A DNA stretch of 64,000 nucleotides from an uncultured Bacteroidales bacterium (GCA_937894795.1 CALCQV010000128.1:1-64000), one strand, 5' to 3'. Positions 34,962-44,987 are shown, counted from the stretch's first letter. Translations and numbers: made by a program. The notes: a model not told the origin generated them from the letters alone.

Positions 34962-37407
34962 CTCTCCTTGAAATGCTTGTTAGTATTTCATAAGGTATTG
35001 TCTCCATCTGCTCGGCAAGCTTATTAATGGATATTTCATTTCCAAATACTATTACTTCATCACCTTCCTCAGCATCAATGCCGGTAATGTCAAGCGCTGT
35101 CATATCCATATTGATACTTCCGATAATTGGTGCCATTCTATTCTTCAAGAACATGGAGCCTATACCATTGCCAAGCTTTCTGGCTAAACCATCAGCGTAG
35201 CCTATGGGCACTATGGCAATGGTACTTTCTTTTTGAGCTGTCCATCGACAATTGTACCCTACTGATTCACCTTCTTTAATCTGTTTAATCTGTGATATAA
35301 CGGTCTTTAGACTGCTTACTGTTTCCAGCCTGTTTTGTATGGTTGGCAGGGGTGAGATTCCATACAGGGAAATCCCCAATCTAACCATATCAAAACGTGC
35401 ATTTGAATGTCTGATTATACCTGCTGAATTAAGTATGTGACGCATAAAAGAGTATCCCAGGCTTTCTTTTAGTAGCCAGGTCATTCTTTCAAAATTACCG
35501 ATCTGCATATTTGTAAACCAGTCGAAGTCCTTATTTTCACTTGCTGCCAGATGTGAAAATGCTGAAACAACCTTAATATTGGGGAATTCTTTTAACTCTT
35601 CGGCAAGCTGTTCAAGCTCTTCTTCCATAAATCCCAGTCTATGCATACCTGTATCAAGTTTTATATGTACAAAAGCAACATAACCGGGTCTGCCATTCAT
35701 TGATTCAATAGTTTTGGCAAAGAGATGCAGTGTTCTGAAACTATAAATCTCAGGTTCCAGATTATACCTTATCATGGCCTCCATACCTGTCATTTCAGGA
35801 TTCATTACCATAATGGGTAGGCTAATGCCGGCTTTTCGTAGCTCAACTCCTTCATCGGCATATGCAACAGCCAGATAATCGGCGTGGTGAAACTGCAGGG
35901 TATTAGCTATCTCAAAACTGCCACTTCCGTATGAGAAGGCTTTAACCATAGCCATTACTTTCGTGTCAGGTTTTAATAGTGACCTGAAATAATTCAGATT
36001 ATGGACTAAGGAATTGAGGTTTACCTCCAGAATGGTTTCATGCGACTTTTGTTGCAGAAGTTCATTTATTCGTTCAAAGGCAAATATCCTTGCACCTTTA
36101 ATCAGAATGCTCTCATTTCTGAACTGAAGCTTGTTGAATTCCGAAAGGAACTCATCTGTTGAATTAAAAAACTGCTTCTGCATTGTGAAATGACTGCTGT
36201 TCTTGCTTAATGCAGTTCCAATTCCAATTATTCTTGTAATTTTCTTGCTTGATAGTAAATTGGCAATTGATTGATACAGGGTATTATCATCAATGGAACT
36301 TTGAAGTATGTCGCTTAAAATAAGTGTTCTTTTTTCATGCCTTGTTTGCTGTGAAAGAAAGTCGAGTGCAATTGCAAGAGAATCAGGATCTGAACTATAC
36401 GTATCATTGATGATCAAACAGCCGTTCACACCTTCCTTCATCTCAAGTCGCATTGCAACAGGCTGTAATTTCAGCATTCTGTTTCTTATTACCTCAGGCC
36501 CATACCCCAGAAGTAGCATTGTCGACCAACAGTGTAAGGCGTTCTCAATAGAGGCGTCGTCAGTAAAAGGTATGTTAATTGACTGTTCCTGCCCTTTATA
36601 TAGGGCATGTATTTCAGTGTTTTTCTTCTCTTTTATTTTTTGTACTATTCGTAATTGTGATTCGGCATTCTCTCCCCAACTGAAAATGCCAATTCCGCCA
36701 AGAGATTCTGAGATCTGTTGATGGATTATCTCAGCATCCCGACAATAAACAAGTGCCTTTGACCGGCTGAATAGTTTGAGCTTTTCATTGGCTTTCTGTG
36801 TCAACGTATCAAAAAACTGGTCATGAGCCTGGCCAATATTGGTTATTATTCCAATAGTTGGTTTTATTATTCTTTCAAGCCTTGTCATTTCGCCGGGTTG
36901 TGAAATGCCCGCCTCGAAAATTGCAAGATTGTGAAGTTCACTCATTTGCCACACTGATAGTGGAACTCCAATTTGTGAATTATAACTCTGTGGACTTCTC
37001 ACAATCGTTTTTTCTTCAGCTAATAATTGCCAAAGCCATTCTTTTACAATTGTTTTACCATTACTACCGGTGATGCCAATTACCGGTATATTAAATTTTT
37101 GCCTGTGATATGCGGTTAACTTCTGAAGTGCAGCCAGCGTATCATCAACCTTAATGAAATTGGCTTTATTGAGTAACACTTCAGGCACGTTCACTACACA
37201 GAAGTTTTGAACACCTTGCCTTATAAGGTCTTCAATATATTTGTGTCCATCATTACGGTTTGTAACCAAGGCAAAGAATAATGATGTATGAGGTGAGTTC
37301 AGTTTCCTGCTATCGGTGGCAATATCACTGATCTGAGTGTGAATGGAATTAATTGTTAAAGCTCCGGATACGATGCCGGCAACTTCGTTAATTGTATATT
37401 CCTGCAA
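34936..37407 (-). CDS. murF-alr: Bifunctional MurF ligase/alanine racemase
   Basis: An 823-residue fusion, known from Bacteroidota. Residues 1 to about 455 are MurF: substrate strand IATDSRKL, ATP loop GITGSNGKTIVKEW, then the Mur ligase middle and C-terminal domains. It adds D-Ala-D-Ala to the UDP-MurNAc tripeptide. The rest is a PLP-dependent racemase: the lysine in VMAMVKAFSYGSG, the tyrosine region after HSNARFDMVRLGISLYGI, and VPIGYADGLARKLGNG. It supplies the D-Ala. No ATG fits the N-terminus; translation must begin with TTG at 37407. It lies 49 bases after pdxA in the same operon. Confidence 0.95.
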   Translation of the reverse strand: MQEYTINEVAGIVSGALTINSIHTQISDIATDSRKLNSPHTSLFFALVTNRNDGHKYIEDLIRQGVQNFCVVNVPEVLLNKANFIKVDDTLAALQKLTAYHRQKFNIPVIGITGSNGKTIVKEWLWQLLAEEKTIVRSPQSYNSQIGVPLSVWQMSELHNLAIFEAGISQPGEMTRLERIIKPTIGIITNIGQAHDQFFDTLTQKANEKLKLFSRSKALVYCRDAEIIHQQISESLGGIGIFSWGENAESQLRIVQKIKEKKNTEIHALYKGQEQSINIPFTDDASIENALHCWSTMLLLGYGPEVIRNRMLKLQPVAMRLEMKEGVNGCLIINDTYSSDPDSLAIALDFLSQQTRHEKRTLILSDILQSSIDDNTLYQSIANLLSSKKITRIIGIGTALSKNSSHFTMQKQFFNSTDEFLSEFNKLQFRNESILIKGARIFAFERINELLQQKSHETILEVNLNSLVHNLNYFRSLLKPDTKVMAMVKAFSYGSGSFEIANTLQFHHADYLAVAYADEGVELRKAGISLPIMVMNPEMTGMEAMIRYNLEPEIYSFRTLHLFAKTIESMNGRPGYVAFVHIKLDTGMHRLGFMEEELEQLAEELKEFPNIKVVSAFSHLAASENKDFDWFTNMQIGNFERMTWLLKESLGYSFMRHILNSAGIIRHSNARFDMVRLGISLYGISPLPTIQNRLETVSSLKTVISQIKQIKEGESVGYNCRWTAQKESTIAIVPIGYADGLARKLGNGIGSMFLKNRMAPIIGSINMDMTALDITGIDAEEGDEVIVFGNEISINKLAEQMETIPYEILTSISRRVKRVYYQE

Positions 37408-37456
37408 TGGAAAAGAAGTTAAAAATTGTTGAAATATTTAATGTGCAAATAAAGTA

Positions 37457-38527
37457 CTAAGATTCAGTTTCATGACGTGCGGCCTTTAAGGGATTTGCTG
37501 AAATCTCTGCATATTCCTTCCTATGGTTCCATATGTCACAAGCTAAATACATTGCCGCTCTGAAAGAGTCGGGTGATGCTAAATCTTTCCCGGCAATCTC
37601 ATAAGCGGTTCCATGTGCAGGTGATGTCCTTATTACCGGCAAACCTGCTGTATAGTTTACACCTGATTCAAACGATAATATCTTGAATGGAAGCATCCCT
37701 TGATCATGATACATTGCAAGAATACCATCAAATTTTGCATAATTAGATGATCCAAAGAAACCATCGGCCGGATAAGGGCCAAATACTAAATGTCCTTTCT
37801 CTTTAGCTTTCTCAATTGCCGGTTTGATGATTGTATTTTCTTCATTACCAAGCAATCCTTCATCTCCAGCATGTGGATTCAGTCCCATGACAGCAATGCG
37901 TGGTGCCCTGATTCCAAAGTCAACCAGCAGTGATTGTTGAAGAATTTCTATTTTATGAAGAATCAGTTCAGTGCTCAATGCGCTTGCTACTTCATTAATG
38001 GGAATATGACCTGTAACCACTCCTATGCGAAGATTATTGCTTATCATCAGCATCAGATAGTCCTTAGCATTAAATTTGTCAGCAAGATATTCAGTGTGTC
38101 CGGGAAAATGAAATTCATTTGACTGAATGGTCTTCTTATTAATCGGACCGGTAACCAATGCATTGATAACGCCTTTTTTTAAGTCCTCAGTAGCGGTTTC
38201 CAGTGATAACAAAGCCTGTTGACCTGACAATGAAGTAGGCTGCCCAAGATCTATCCTTATGTCATTATCATGCAGATTAATAAGGTTGGCTTTCTTCGTG
38301 TTCAAATTTTCAGCTTTTCTGGTAATGTGAAAGTTAAAATCTGATAAGTTGATTGCTTTCTTATGGTATGAAGCCACTTTTGTCAATCCATAAACAACGG
38401 GGGTAAGAAGTTCGTACAAGCGGTTGTCATATAGTGACTTTATAATAACCTCATAGCCAATACCGTTTAAATCACCGGTTGAAATTCCAATTACCGGCTT
38501 GTTGTCGCCTTCAGAAACTTTATTCAT
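37457..38527 (-). CDS. pdxA: 4-hydroxythreonine-4-phosphate dehydrogenase
   Basis: A 356-residue enzyme of pyridoxal phosphate synthesis by the DXP-dependent route, oxidising 4-phosphohydroxythreonine with NAD. Motifs: IGISTGDLNGIGYEVIIK at the N-terminus, ALVTGPINKKTI, FHFPGHTEYLAD with the metal-binding His, GLNPHAGDEGLLGNEE, and GILAMYHDQGMLPFKIL. The gene precedes murF-alr, whose racemase half needs PLP, a sensible pairing. An exact -7 box lies at 38546-38553. Length is slightly longer than the 330-residue proteobacterial form, as usual in Bacteroidota. Confidence 0.97.
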   Translation of the reverse strand: MNKVSEGDNKPVIGISTGDLNGIGYEVIIKSLYDNRLYELLTPVVYGLTKVASYHKKAINLSDFNFHITRKAENLNTKKANLINLHDNDIRIDLGQPTSLSGQQALLSLETATEDLKKGVINALVTGPINKKTIQSNEFHFPGHTEYLADKFNAKDYLMLMISNNLRIGVVTGHIPINEVASALSTELILHKIEILQQSLLVDFGIRAPRIAVMGLNPHAGDEGLLGNEENTIIKPAIEKAKEKGHLVFGPYPADGFFGSSNYAKFDGILAMYHDQGMLPFKILSFESGVNYTAGLPVIRTSPAHGTAYEIAGKDLASPDSFRAAMYLACDIWNHRKEYAEISANPLKAARHETES

Positions 38528-38545
38528 TTTGTTATTTATTTATGG

Positions 38546-38553
38546 CAAAGATA
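38546..38553 (-). promoter_or_regulatory. -7 promoter box of the pdxA-murF/alr operon
   Basis: TATCTTTG on the minus strand, an exact consensus match 19 bases before the pdxA ATG. Confidence 0.55.
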
Positions 38554-38667
38554 AGATTTTGCTATTTTAGCGGAAAGGTTTTATCTTATTATATTTCAAG
38601 ACAGTAAAAAAGAGAATATCAGCACATTTGAAACCTGTATATTCAAGTGATAACCTAATACTGAATT

Positions 38668-39507
38668 ATGACAACCTGCTACTTTGTATCAGATCTTCAC
38701 GGGAATAAATTAAAATACGAACTGCTCATTCATGAGATTATTCGTAATAAGCCCTCCTTCCTCTTTCTTGGGGGTGATTTACTTCCCCATGTGAAGGTTT
38801 CTGACAAACAAAAAACCAATGTAATCAATCCATTTATCCATGATTACCTGATTCCTCTTTTTAAAAGTATGCAAAGACAACTTGGTTGCAATTATCCGGA
38901 GGTATATCTTATACTTGGAAATGATGATTATAAAACTGATATCCCGGGTATTATTGAAGGTGTGAATAGCGATTTATGGAAATTTCTCGACAGCAGCAGT
39001 CTTAAGTTTGGCCCATATAATATTTATGGATATTCATGCGTTCCACCAACGCCATTCAGGTTAAAGGACTGGGAGAAATATGATATAGATAAAACTGTTC
39101 CGCAAGGCAGCATTGGCCCTGAGGATGGATTTAAAGGTGTGGTTCCCAATCCTGATGACTCTCCCCTGATTATTGACGACTTAGATGCACTTGCCGGTGA
39201 TGAAAAGATGGAGAAAGCCATATTCATCATACATACGCCTCCATTTAATTCTTTCCTGGATCAGATTCAGGGAGGAGTAAGCATTGGAAGTAAGGCGGTT
39301 GCCCGATTTATTGAGGAGAAGCAACCTTATATTACTCTCCATGGACATGCTCACGAGTCGTCTACACTCACAGGTAACTGGCGGCAACAATTTGGCCGGA
39401 CACACTCTTTTTCTGCAGCATACGAGGGCAAAGGCTTATCACTCGTGATCTTTCAAATAGATAATCCGCAATTGGCAGAGCGCAAAATTATTGAGAAATC
39501 TATGTAA
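38668..39507 (+). CDS. Metallophosphoesterase
   Basis: A 279-residue calcineurin-like phosphoesterase without a signal peptide. The two-metal site is assembled from FVSDLHGN (D9, H11), FLGGDLLPH, LILGNDDYK (GND in place of GNH), FIIHTPPFN and LHGHAHES. Replacement of the usual GNHD/E by GNDD is a known variant in this superfamily. It lacks any domain that names a substrate; nucleotides or phosphoproteins are possible. It stands alone on the plus strand, divergent from pdxA and convergent with waaA. Confidence 0.88.
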   Translation: MTTCYFVSDLHGNKLKYELLIHEIIRNKPSFLFLGGDLLPHVKVSDKQKTNVINPFIHDYLIPLFKSMQRQLGCNYPEVYLILGNDDYKTDIPGIIEGVNSDLWKFLDSSSLKFGPYNIYGYSCVPPTPFRLKDWEKYDIDKTVPQGSIGPEDGFKGVVPNPDDSPLIIDDLDALAGDEKMEKAIFIIHTPPFNSFLDQIQGGVSIGSKAVARFIEEKQPYITLHGHAHESSTLTGNWRQQFGRTHSFSAAYEGKGLSLVIFQIDNPQLAERKIIEKSM

Positions 39508-39568
39508 ATATTAAAGCCGGGAACCGGTTATTCAAATGGATTAACTCAACTAATTTGGGAGATATTGT

Positions 39569-40936
39569 TTACTTGGATATCACGTTTGTGATGTACTCTT
39601 CAATTTCAGTCATGATAAGTTCAGTAGCACCTGTACGTTCTTTTACATACTGACCCGCCATGCTGGAGTAGCTTTGAAGCTTTTGAGGTGAATTGACAAG
39701 TGAAGTGACTTCTGATATTAACTCATCGGTTGTTTTGATGCTTATTGCAGCGTTGAGTGCTATCAATTCCCTTGCTTCGCGAAACTTGTGATAATTTGGT
39801 CCAAACAAAATGGGTTTGCTATATACAGCAGCTTCAAGTGTGTTATGGATCCCTACACCAAATCCACCACCGATGTAAGCAATGTCAGCATACTTGTATA
39901 ATTGTGAAAGGATTCCAATGGAATCAATGATCACTACCTGATAATCAGAAGCTATAATCGGCGAAGCACTGCTATTTTGTTCCTTGTCTGTGCTTGGAAT
40001 TGTATTCTTTTTCCCTGCAGGTAAATCATTAATATCATTAATCGGTTCTCCATTTTCGGTCAGTTGGCTGTAAAGAATGCAAGAGCCTTTGAATTTTGAG
40101 CCAAGTTCAGACAGATGATGAGGATTGACTTCGTGGGGTGCAATAATGAACTTTAAATTCAGTAAGGTTGAGTTTAGCAAGCCTTTTAACAAATCTTCAT
40201 CAGCCGGCCATGTACTTCCGGCAACAATTACCATGCTTCCATTGGCAAAGTTCTCAAGAGCAGGGATTTGTATTTGTTGTTGCAGGATGCCCGTTACCCT
40301 GTCAAAACGGGTATCACCACAAATGGTAACATTATTTACATCAATCATGGTGAGCAGCTCGGCTGATTCTTCATCCTGAACAAATATGCGCTTCAGGTGA
40401 CGTAAATGTGTTCTGAACCATCCACCATACCATTTGAAGAAATGTTGATCAGGCCGAAAAATGGCTGATACAGTGTAGGTTGGTATATTATTGATGTGTA
40501 ATTCATTGAGATAATTGTACCAGAACTCATACTTAACGAATACGGCAAGTGAAGGCGATACTATTCTTATAAATCTGCGCGCATTCTTTCGTGTGTCAAT
40601 AGGAAGATAAAAAACGAAATCAGCATCTGAATTTGAGGCTCTGTTTTTAAATCCTGATGGGGAGAAGAAGGTCAAAAGTATCAGAAATCCAGGGAAACGC
40701 TTCTTAATTTCCTGGATTACCGGACGACCCTGCTCATATTCACCAAGTGAGGCGCAATGTATCCAGATTACCGGAGCAGGATTTTCACCGCAATAATGGG
40801 CTCTGAATACTTCATCAAGTTTGGTGAATAGACTACTGCGACCATAAAACCAGTCTCTGGCTTTCTGGTTAAATAGTGATAATAACCGGAGTGACAGACC
40901 GTACAAGCTGATAATTATACTATAAATTTGTCGCAT
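39569..40936 (-). CDS. waaA: 3-deoxy-D-manno-octulosonic acid (Kdo) transferase
   Basis: A 455-residue membrane-bound GT30 enzyme that adds Kdo to lipid A, so the organism makes lipopolysaccharide. An N-terminal hydrophobic anchor (IYSIIISLYGLSLRLLSLF) leads into WIHCASLGEYEQGRPVI with the catalytic Glu. VIVAGSTWPADEDLL and FIIAPHE follow, and the sugar-nucleotide loop is YIGGGFGVGIHNTLEAAVYSKPILFGPNYHKF. It is longer than the usual 420 residues because of a Ser/Pro/Asn-rich insert near residue 310 (NTIPSTDKEQNSSAS), which looks like a flexible loop. Confidence 0.96.
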   Translation of the reverse strand: MRQIYSIIISLYGLSLRLLSLFNQKARDWFYGRSSLFTKLDEVFRAHYCGENPAPVIWIHCASLGEYEQGRPVIQEIKKRFPGFLILLTFFSPSGFKNRASNSDADFVFYLPIDTRKNARRFIRIVSPSLAVFVKYEFWYNYLNELHINNIPTYTVSAIFRPDQHFFKWYGGWFRTHLRHLKRIFVQDEESAELLTMIDVNNVTICGDTRFDRVTGILQQQIQIPALENFANGSMVIVAGSTWPADEDLLKGLLNSTLLNLKFIIAPHEVNPHHLSELGSKFKGSCILYSQLTENGEPINDINDLPAGKKNTIPSTDKEQNSSASPIIASDYQVVIIDSIGILSQLYKYADIAYIGGGFGVGIHNTLEAAVYSKPILFGPNYHKFREARELIALNAAISIKTTDELISEVTSLVNSPQKLQSYSSMAGQYVKERTGATELIMTEIEEYITNVISK

Positions 40937-40981
40937 CGGTCGTTAAGTTGAATTGATTGTTTTTATTGTTGAATTTGACAC

Positions 40982-41770
40982 TTAATAATAATAAAACTCT
41001 TTGGGAGCACGTCTGTAGGCCGGTATCATCCAACCCAGTTTAACTGAAAATATAATATCAGTGAAATTACCGCTATTATATTCCATCTTACTAAATGAAT
41101 AAGGATGTACGTACCGTGTGAATGCCATAGTCATATCCACTCCTGTGTAGAAATTAACGACACGTGTATTGCCAAGGAATAAATAACCGGCAAAAACATT
41201 TATGGCCGGACCTCTTTTCAATTCATCATACCCTTTTAAATAATCACCCGTTATCTGGGGTGCTGTTTTATCACGATGGTCAATTAGAATTTTATGTTGC
41301 AGGTAACCACCACCCAATCCCAGTAATATTCCTGAATTTGGATTAGGTTTACCCCATGATAATAACTTGCCAAATTTCCCTATAACATAATATCCGCGTT
41401 CGTAAAAATGATACGTTGCATATATACCTTCGAGATCAACAATATTGCCATCTTCTGTTTCAATATTGCCAAGAATATTATCAGAATTATTAACATTATT
41501 GCCAAATATAAATCCGCCTTCAGCTCCAATGACCCAGTTTCTTGATGTTTTAAATAAGTAGCCGGGGCCAACTGACGAACTAACACCAAAACGATCACTG
41601 ATATCACCACCCGGAATCTGAACAGAATAATTCCCCTGAATCAGGTGAACAGCAATTGTAGAATCTTTTATGCTTGATTGTGCCTGAGTAGTGAGAATTG
41701 GGCACATAATCAACAGAAACAGAATGCTTAAAGCAAAGCCGGATGAAGTAATGGAGATATTCCTGAACAT
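40982..41770 (-). CDS. Outer-membrane beta-barrel protein, unknown
   Basis: A 262-residue exported protein. The frame is open to an ATG at 41809, but an exact -7 box covers 41797-41804, so the ATG at 41770 is the start. The signal peptide runs to about 30 (GFALSILFLLIMCPILTTQAQ). The mature part alternates Gly and aromatic residues in beta strands (GPGYLFKTSRNWVIGAEGGFIFG, GYYVIGKFGKLLSWG, AINVFAGYLFLG), like a small 8-12 strand barrel, and ends DIIFSVKLGWMIPAYRRAPKEFYYY. It lies 45 bases before waaA on the same strand and is probably co-transcribed, which may hint at a lipopolysaccharide-related role. Confidence 0.75.
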   Translation of the reverse strand: MFRNISITSSGFALSILFLLIMCPILTTQAQSSIKDSTIAVHLIQGNYSVQIPGGDISDRFGVSSSVGPGYLFKTSRNWVIGAEGGFIFGNNVNNSDNILGNIETEDGNIVDLEGIYATYHFYERGYYVIGKFGKLLSWGKPNPNSGILLGLGGGYLQHKILIDHRDKTAPQITGDYLKGYDELKRGPAINVFAGYLFLGNTRVVNFYTGVDMTMAFTRYVHPYSFSKMEYNSGNFTDIIFSVKLGWMIPAYRRAPKEFYYY

Positions 41771-41796
41771 CAGAATAAAAGGGTTGAAATGGTATA

Positions 41797-41804
41797 CAAA
41801 TATA
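41797..41804 (-). promoter_or_regulatory. -7 promoter box of the beta-barrel/waaA operon
   Basis: TATATTTG on the minus strand. It overlaps the ATG at 41809, which therefore cannot be the start, and lies 27 bases before the ATG at 41770. Confidence 0.55.
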
Positions 41805-41873
41805 CGCATTACCGCAATAACGCAATGATTTTTATGTTATAAGGCTATATTTTAACAAACCTTCTAATAGTTG

Positions 41874-41881
41874 TATATTTG
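41874..41881 (+). promoter_or_regulatory. -7 promoter box of the sugar aminotransferase gene
   Basis: TATATTTG, exact consensus, 76 bases before the chosen ATG at 41957. With 41797-41804 it forms a compact divergent promoter pair. Confidence 0.5.
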
Positions 41882-41956
41882 CCGGCATTCTTTCCGGCTT
41901 TAATTGGATAAATGTCTTTAACAAACCCCGGTTATCAAATTAAACACAATCACAAC

Positions 41957-43087
41957 ATGAATAAAATATCGATGGTTGACTTAAAAGGTCAATATCTGAA
42001 AATAAAGGATCAAATTGACTCGTCAATTTCAAGTGTAATTGACTCGACTGCATTTATCAATGGTCCTGCTGTAAAAAGATTCCAGGAGCACCTTGAACAG
42101 TATCTCAATGTAAAGCACGTGATTCCTTGTGCCAATGGAACCGATGCCCTTACGGTTTCAATGATGGCTTTGAATCTTCAGCCGGGCGATGAAGTGATTA
42201 CCACATCTTTTACTTTTATTGCAACTGCTGAGGTGATTGCTTTACTCCGATTGACCCCTGTTGTGGTGGATGTTGATCCCGATACATTTAATATTGATCC
42301 TGACGCAATAAGGCGCGCCATTACGCCTAAAACCAAAGCTATTGTACCAGTCCACCTTTTTGGACAATGTGCAAATATGGAAGCTATTCTTGAAATAGCT
42401 GAAAAACATGGTCTTTTTGTTATAGAAGATGCCTGCCAGTCAATAGGTGCAGACTATATTTTTAAAGATGGCACCCGCAAGAAATCAGGTACTATCGGCC
42501 ATATTGGATGTACTTCCTTCTTTCCCAGTAAGAATTTGGGTTGCTATGGCGATGGTGGAGCCATTTTTACCAATGACGATGAACTTGCCAAACAGTTGCG
42601 GGTAGTTGTCAACCACGGAATGACTGTTAGATACTACCACGATTATATTGGAGTGAATAGTCGCCTTGATAGTATACAGGCTGCTATCCTTGATGTGAAA
42701 CTAAGTTATCTGGATTCTTATAATGAAACTCGCCGCAAGGCTGCCGATTATTACGACAATGCATTTGCAAACAATCCTAAGCTTAAAACTCCATTCCGAG
42801 CTTCTCATTCAACTCATGTGTTTCATCAATATACCTTGGTTACTAACGATATTGACCGGAACGCTCTGACTGAATTTATGGCTCAACATCAGATTCCTGC
42901 AATGATCTATTATCCGGTTCCACTGCATATGCAGAAGGCTTACCTGGATCAGAGATATAAGAAAGGTGATTTTCCGGTTACCGAACACTTATGTGATACC
43001 GTGGTTTCTCTTCCTATGCATACAGAGCTGGATGAAGAACAATTGAGGTATATAACAGAAACACTACTCGAATTTGTGAATAAATAA
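41957..43087 (+). CDS. DegT/DnrJ/EryC1 family sugar aminotransferase
   Basis: A 376-residue PLP enzyme. The ATG at 41957 gives the family N-terminus (KISMVDLKGQYLKIKDQID); an ATG at 41912 would add 15 unlikely residues. Motifs: CANGTDALTVSMMAL, PVHLFGQCANM, VIEDACQS(I)GA and the PLP lysine K192 in FFPSKNLGCYGDGG. It is closest in pattern to WbpE/WlbC, which make UDP-2-acetamido-3-amino sugars. The acetyltransferase 119 bases downstream would act next, giving a di-N-acetylated uronic acid. The partner dehydrogenase and oxidase (WbpA, WbpB types) are not in the window. Confidence 0.92.
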   Translation: MNKISMVDLKGQYLKIKDQIDSSISSVIDSTAFINGPAVKRFQEHLEQYLNVKHVIPCANGTDALTVSMMALNLQPGDEVITTSFTFIATAEVIALLRLTPVVVDVDPDTFNIDPDAIRRAITPKTKAIVPVHLFGQCANMEAILEIAEKHGLFVIEDACQSIGADYIFKDGTRKKSGTIGHIGCTSFFPSKNLGCYGDGGAIFTNDDELAKQLRVVVNHGMTVRYYHDYIGVNSRLDSIQAAILDVKLSYLDSYNETRRKAADYYDNAFANNPKLKTPFRASHSTHVFHQYTLVTNDIDRNALTEFMAQHQIPAMIYYPVPLHMQKAYLDQRYKKGDFPVTEHLCDTVVSLPMHTELDEEQLRYITETLLEFVNK

Positions 43088-43206
43088 TGGTATCGGGCTT
43101 ACATGTATAGTTGGTGATTTGAATCACGATAAGGTGTTGCATTTTTTTGATAATTAGTTGGTGTTATTATAGTCTACCGGGTTCATAACTGATAAATGAT
43201 TGCTAA

Positions 43207-43800
43207 ATGGAAGAAAATAAGTTATACTTTGCACACGAAACGGCTATTATAGATGAAGGCTGTAGCATTGGTAAAAATGTAAAAATCTGGCATTTCAGTC
43301 ATATTATGACAGGGTGTACCATAGGTGAGGAGTGTAATATAGGTCAGAATGTGGTGATATCACCCAATGTGGTGCTTGGGAGGAATGTGAAGGTTCAAAA
43401 CAACGTTTCAGTCTATACCGGTGTTATTTGCGAAGATGATGTGTTCCTGGGTCCTTCCATGGTTTTTACTAATGTTATCAACCCGCGAAGTGCAATTAAC
43501 CGCCGTAACAACTATAGTAATACAGTGGTAAGGAAAGGTGCTACCATTGGTGCTAATGCTACTATTGTTTGTGGTCATAATATTGGTGAATATGCTTTTA
43601 TAGGAGCAGGGGCTGTTGTTACCAGGGAAGTTCCTCCCTATGCTTTGGTAGTTGGAAATCCGTCACGTCAAATAGGCTGGATGAGTGAATATGGTCATAA
43701 ATTGAAATTTAATAGCGAGGGTTTTGCTGAATGTCCTGAAAGTCATGAGCGTTACTTTCTTGATAAAGGGGTTGTTAGTAAAATTGGTAAAGCCAAATAA
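43207..43800 (+). CDS. Hexapeptide-repeat acetyltransferase, WbpD/WlbB type
   Basis: A 197-residue left-handed beta-helix enzyme. Hexapeptide turns run from about residue 15 to 150 (IDEGCSIGKNVKIWHFSHIMTGCTIG, NIGQNVVISPNVVLGRN, VRKGATIGANATIVCGHNIGEYAFIGAGAVV). FTNVINPRSAINRR and NPSRQIGWMSEYG are characteristic of the WbpD/WlbB family, which acetylates the 3-amino group of UDP-2-acetamido-3-amino-uronic acid using acetyl-CoA. It follows the matching aminotransferase and precedes galE by 13 bases. The sugar is probably used in O-antigen or capsule. Confidence 0.93.
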   Translation: MEENKLYFAHETAIIDEGCSIGKNVKIWHFSHIMTGCTIGEECNIGQNVVISPNVVLGRNVKVQNNVSVYTGVICEDDVFLGPSMVFTNVINPRSAINRRNNYSNTVVRKGATIGANATIVCGHNIGEYAFIGAGAVVTREVPPYALVVGNPSRQIGWMSEYGHKLKFNSEGFAECPESHERYFLDKGVVSKIGKAK

Positions 43801-43813
43801 TATAAATTACATC

Positions 43814-44833
43814 ATGAAGATATTGGTTACAGGAGGTACCGGTTATATTGGTTCTCACACAGTTGTCGAGTTGCAAAACAGAGGATACGATGTTGTAATT
43901 GCCGATAATCTGTCGAATTCGTATGAATATGTTGTCGACAGGATTGAACAGATTACAGGTAAAAGGCCGGATTTTCATAGAATAGATTTAACACATAAGG
44001 AGCAAACTGCCGATCTCTTTAAACAACACTCTGTTTTATCAGGAGTGATCCACTTTGCGGCATTTAAGGCAGTGGGGGAGTCGATGGAAAATCCATTGGA
44101 CTATTATCGGAATAATCTGGATTCATTGATCAACGTTCTTGAGGGGATGAAAAACAACAGTATTCGGAATATTGTGTTCTCTTCTTCGTGTACTGTTTAT
44201 GGCCAACCTGATGAACTGCCCGTAAAGGAGACGTCTCCAATTAAAGAAGCTTGGTCACCTTACGGAAATACTAAACAGATGTCGGAAGATATTATTCGCT
44301 TTGCTGTCAATGCTCATGGATTAAAAAGTATAGCCCTCAGGTACTTTAATCCGATTGGAGCACACGATTCAGCACTCATTGGTGAGTTACCTTTGGGCGT
44401 ACCCAATAATTTGGTTCCATTTATTACTCAGACTGCCATAGGAAAACGTAAATCCTTAAAGGTGTTTGGTTCAGATTACAATACTCACGACGGGACAGCA
44501 ATACGTGATTACATTCATGTGGTAGACCTGGCTCAGGCTCATGTGGTTGCTATTGATAGGATGATTGATAATAGGTCAAAGCTTGATTTTGAAATCTTTA
44601 ATCTTGGTACCGGTAATGGTTTTAGCGTTCTCGATGTAGTGAAATCATTTGAGAAAGTTGCCGGGCAAAAGTTAAATTATGAATTAACTGATAGACGCCC
44701 TGGCGATATTGAAAAGGTCTGGGCCGATACTTCATTCGCAAATGCTGAATTGGGATGGTCAGCAAAGCGAAATATTGATGATATGATGAGGTCTGCCTGG
44801 AAATGGGAACTCGCCTTGTCAGATAATAAGTGA
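43814..44833 (+). CDS. galE: UDP-glucose 4-epimerase
   Basis: A 339-residue short-chain dehydrogenase-type epimerase exchanging UDP-glucose and UDP-galactose (or the N-acetyl forms). The ATG at 43814 starts directly before the NAD motif VTGGTGYIG (residues 5-13). Catalytic residues are the Ser in FSSSCTVYG, Y150 and K154 (SPYGNTK). ALRYFNPIGAH and DYIHVVDLAQAHV are standard GalE blocks. It follows the acetyltransferase by 13 bases, so they are co-transcribed. Confidence 0.95.
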   Translation: MKILVTGGTGYIGSHTVVELQNRGYDVVIADNLSNSYEYVVDRIEQITGKRPDFHRIDLTHKEQTADLFKQHSVLSGVIHFAAFKAVGESMENPLDYYRNNLDSLINVLEGMKNNSIRNIVFSSSCTVYGQPDELPVKETSPIKEAWSPYGNTKQMSEDIIRFAVNAHGLKSIALRYFNPIGAHDSALIGELPLGVPNNLVPFITQTAIGKRKSLKVFGSDYNTHDGTAIRDYIHVVDLAQAHVVAIDRMIDNRSKLDFEIFNLGTGNGFSVLDVVKSFEKVAGQKLNYELTDRRPGDIEKVWADTSFANAELGWSAKRNIDDMMRSAWKWELALSDNK

Positions 44834-44902
44834 TGTGATAAATAAAACCAGCCTTGTACAAGTCAAATGGGCAGAGTTTGAAATGGTTGATTGACAGGAT
44901 TG

Positions 44903-44931
44903 TTGTAATAGTGAAGGATTAGATAATTTTG
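44903..44931 (+). promoter_or_regulatory. Promoter of rfbB
   Basis: TTG at 44903-44905 and TAATTTTG at 44924-44931 with an 18-base spacer. The leader to the ATG at 44988 is about 50 bases. This gives rfbB a promoter separate from galE. Confidence 0.5.
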
Positions 44932-44987
44932 GTGTGGAGTTGAGCAGCCGGGTATATTATTAATAAACTATATTAATTATTGTTGCG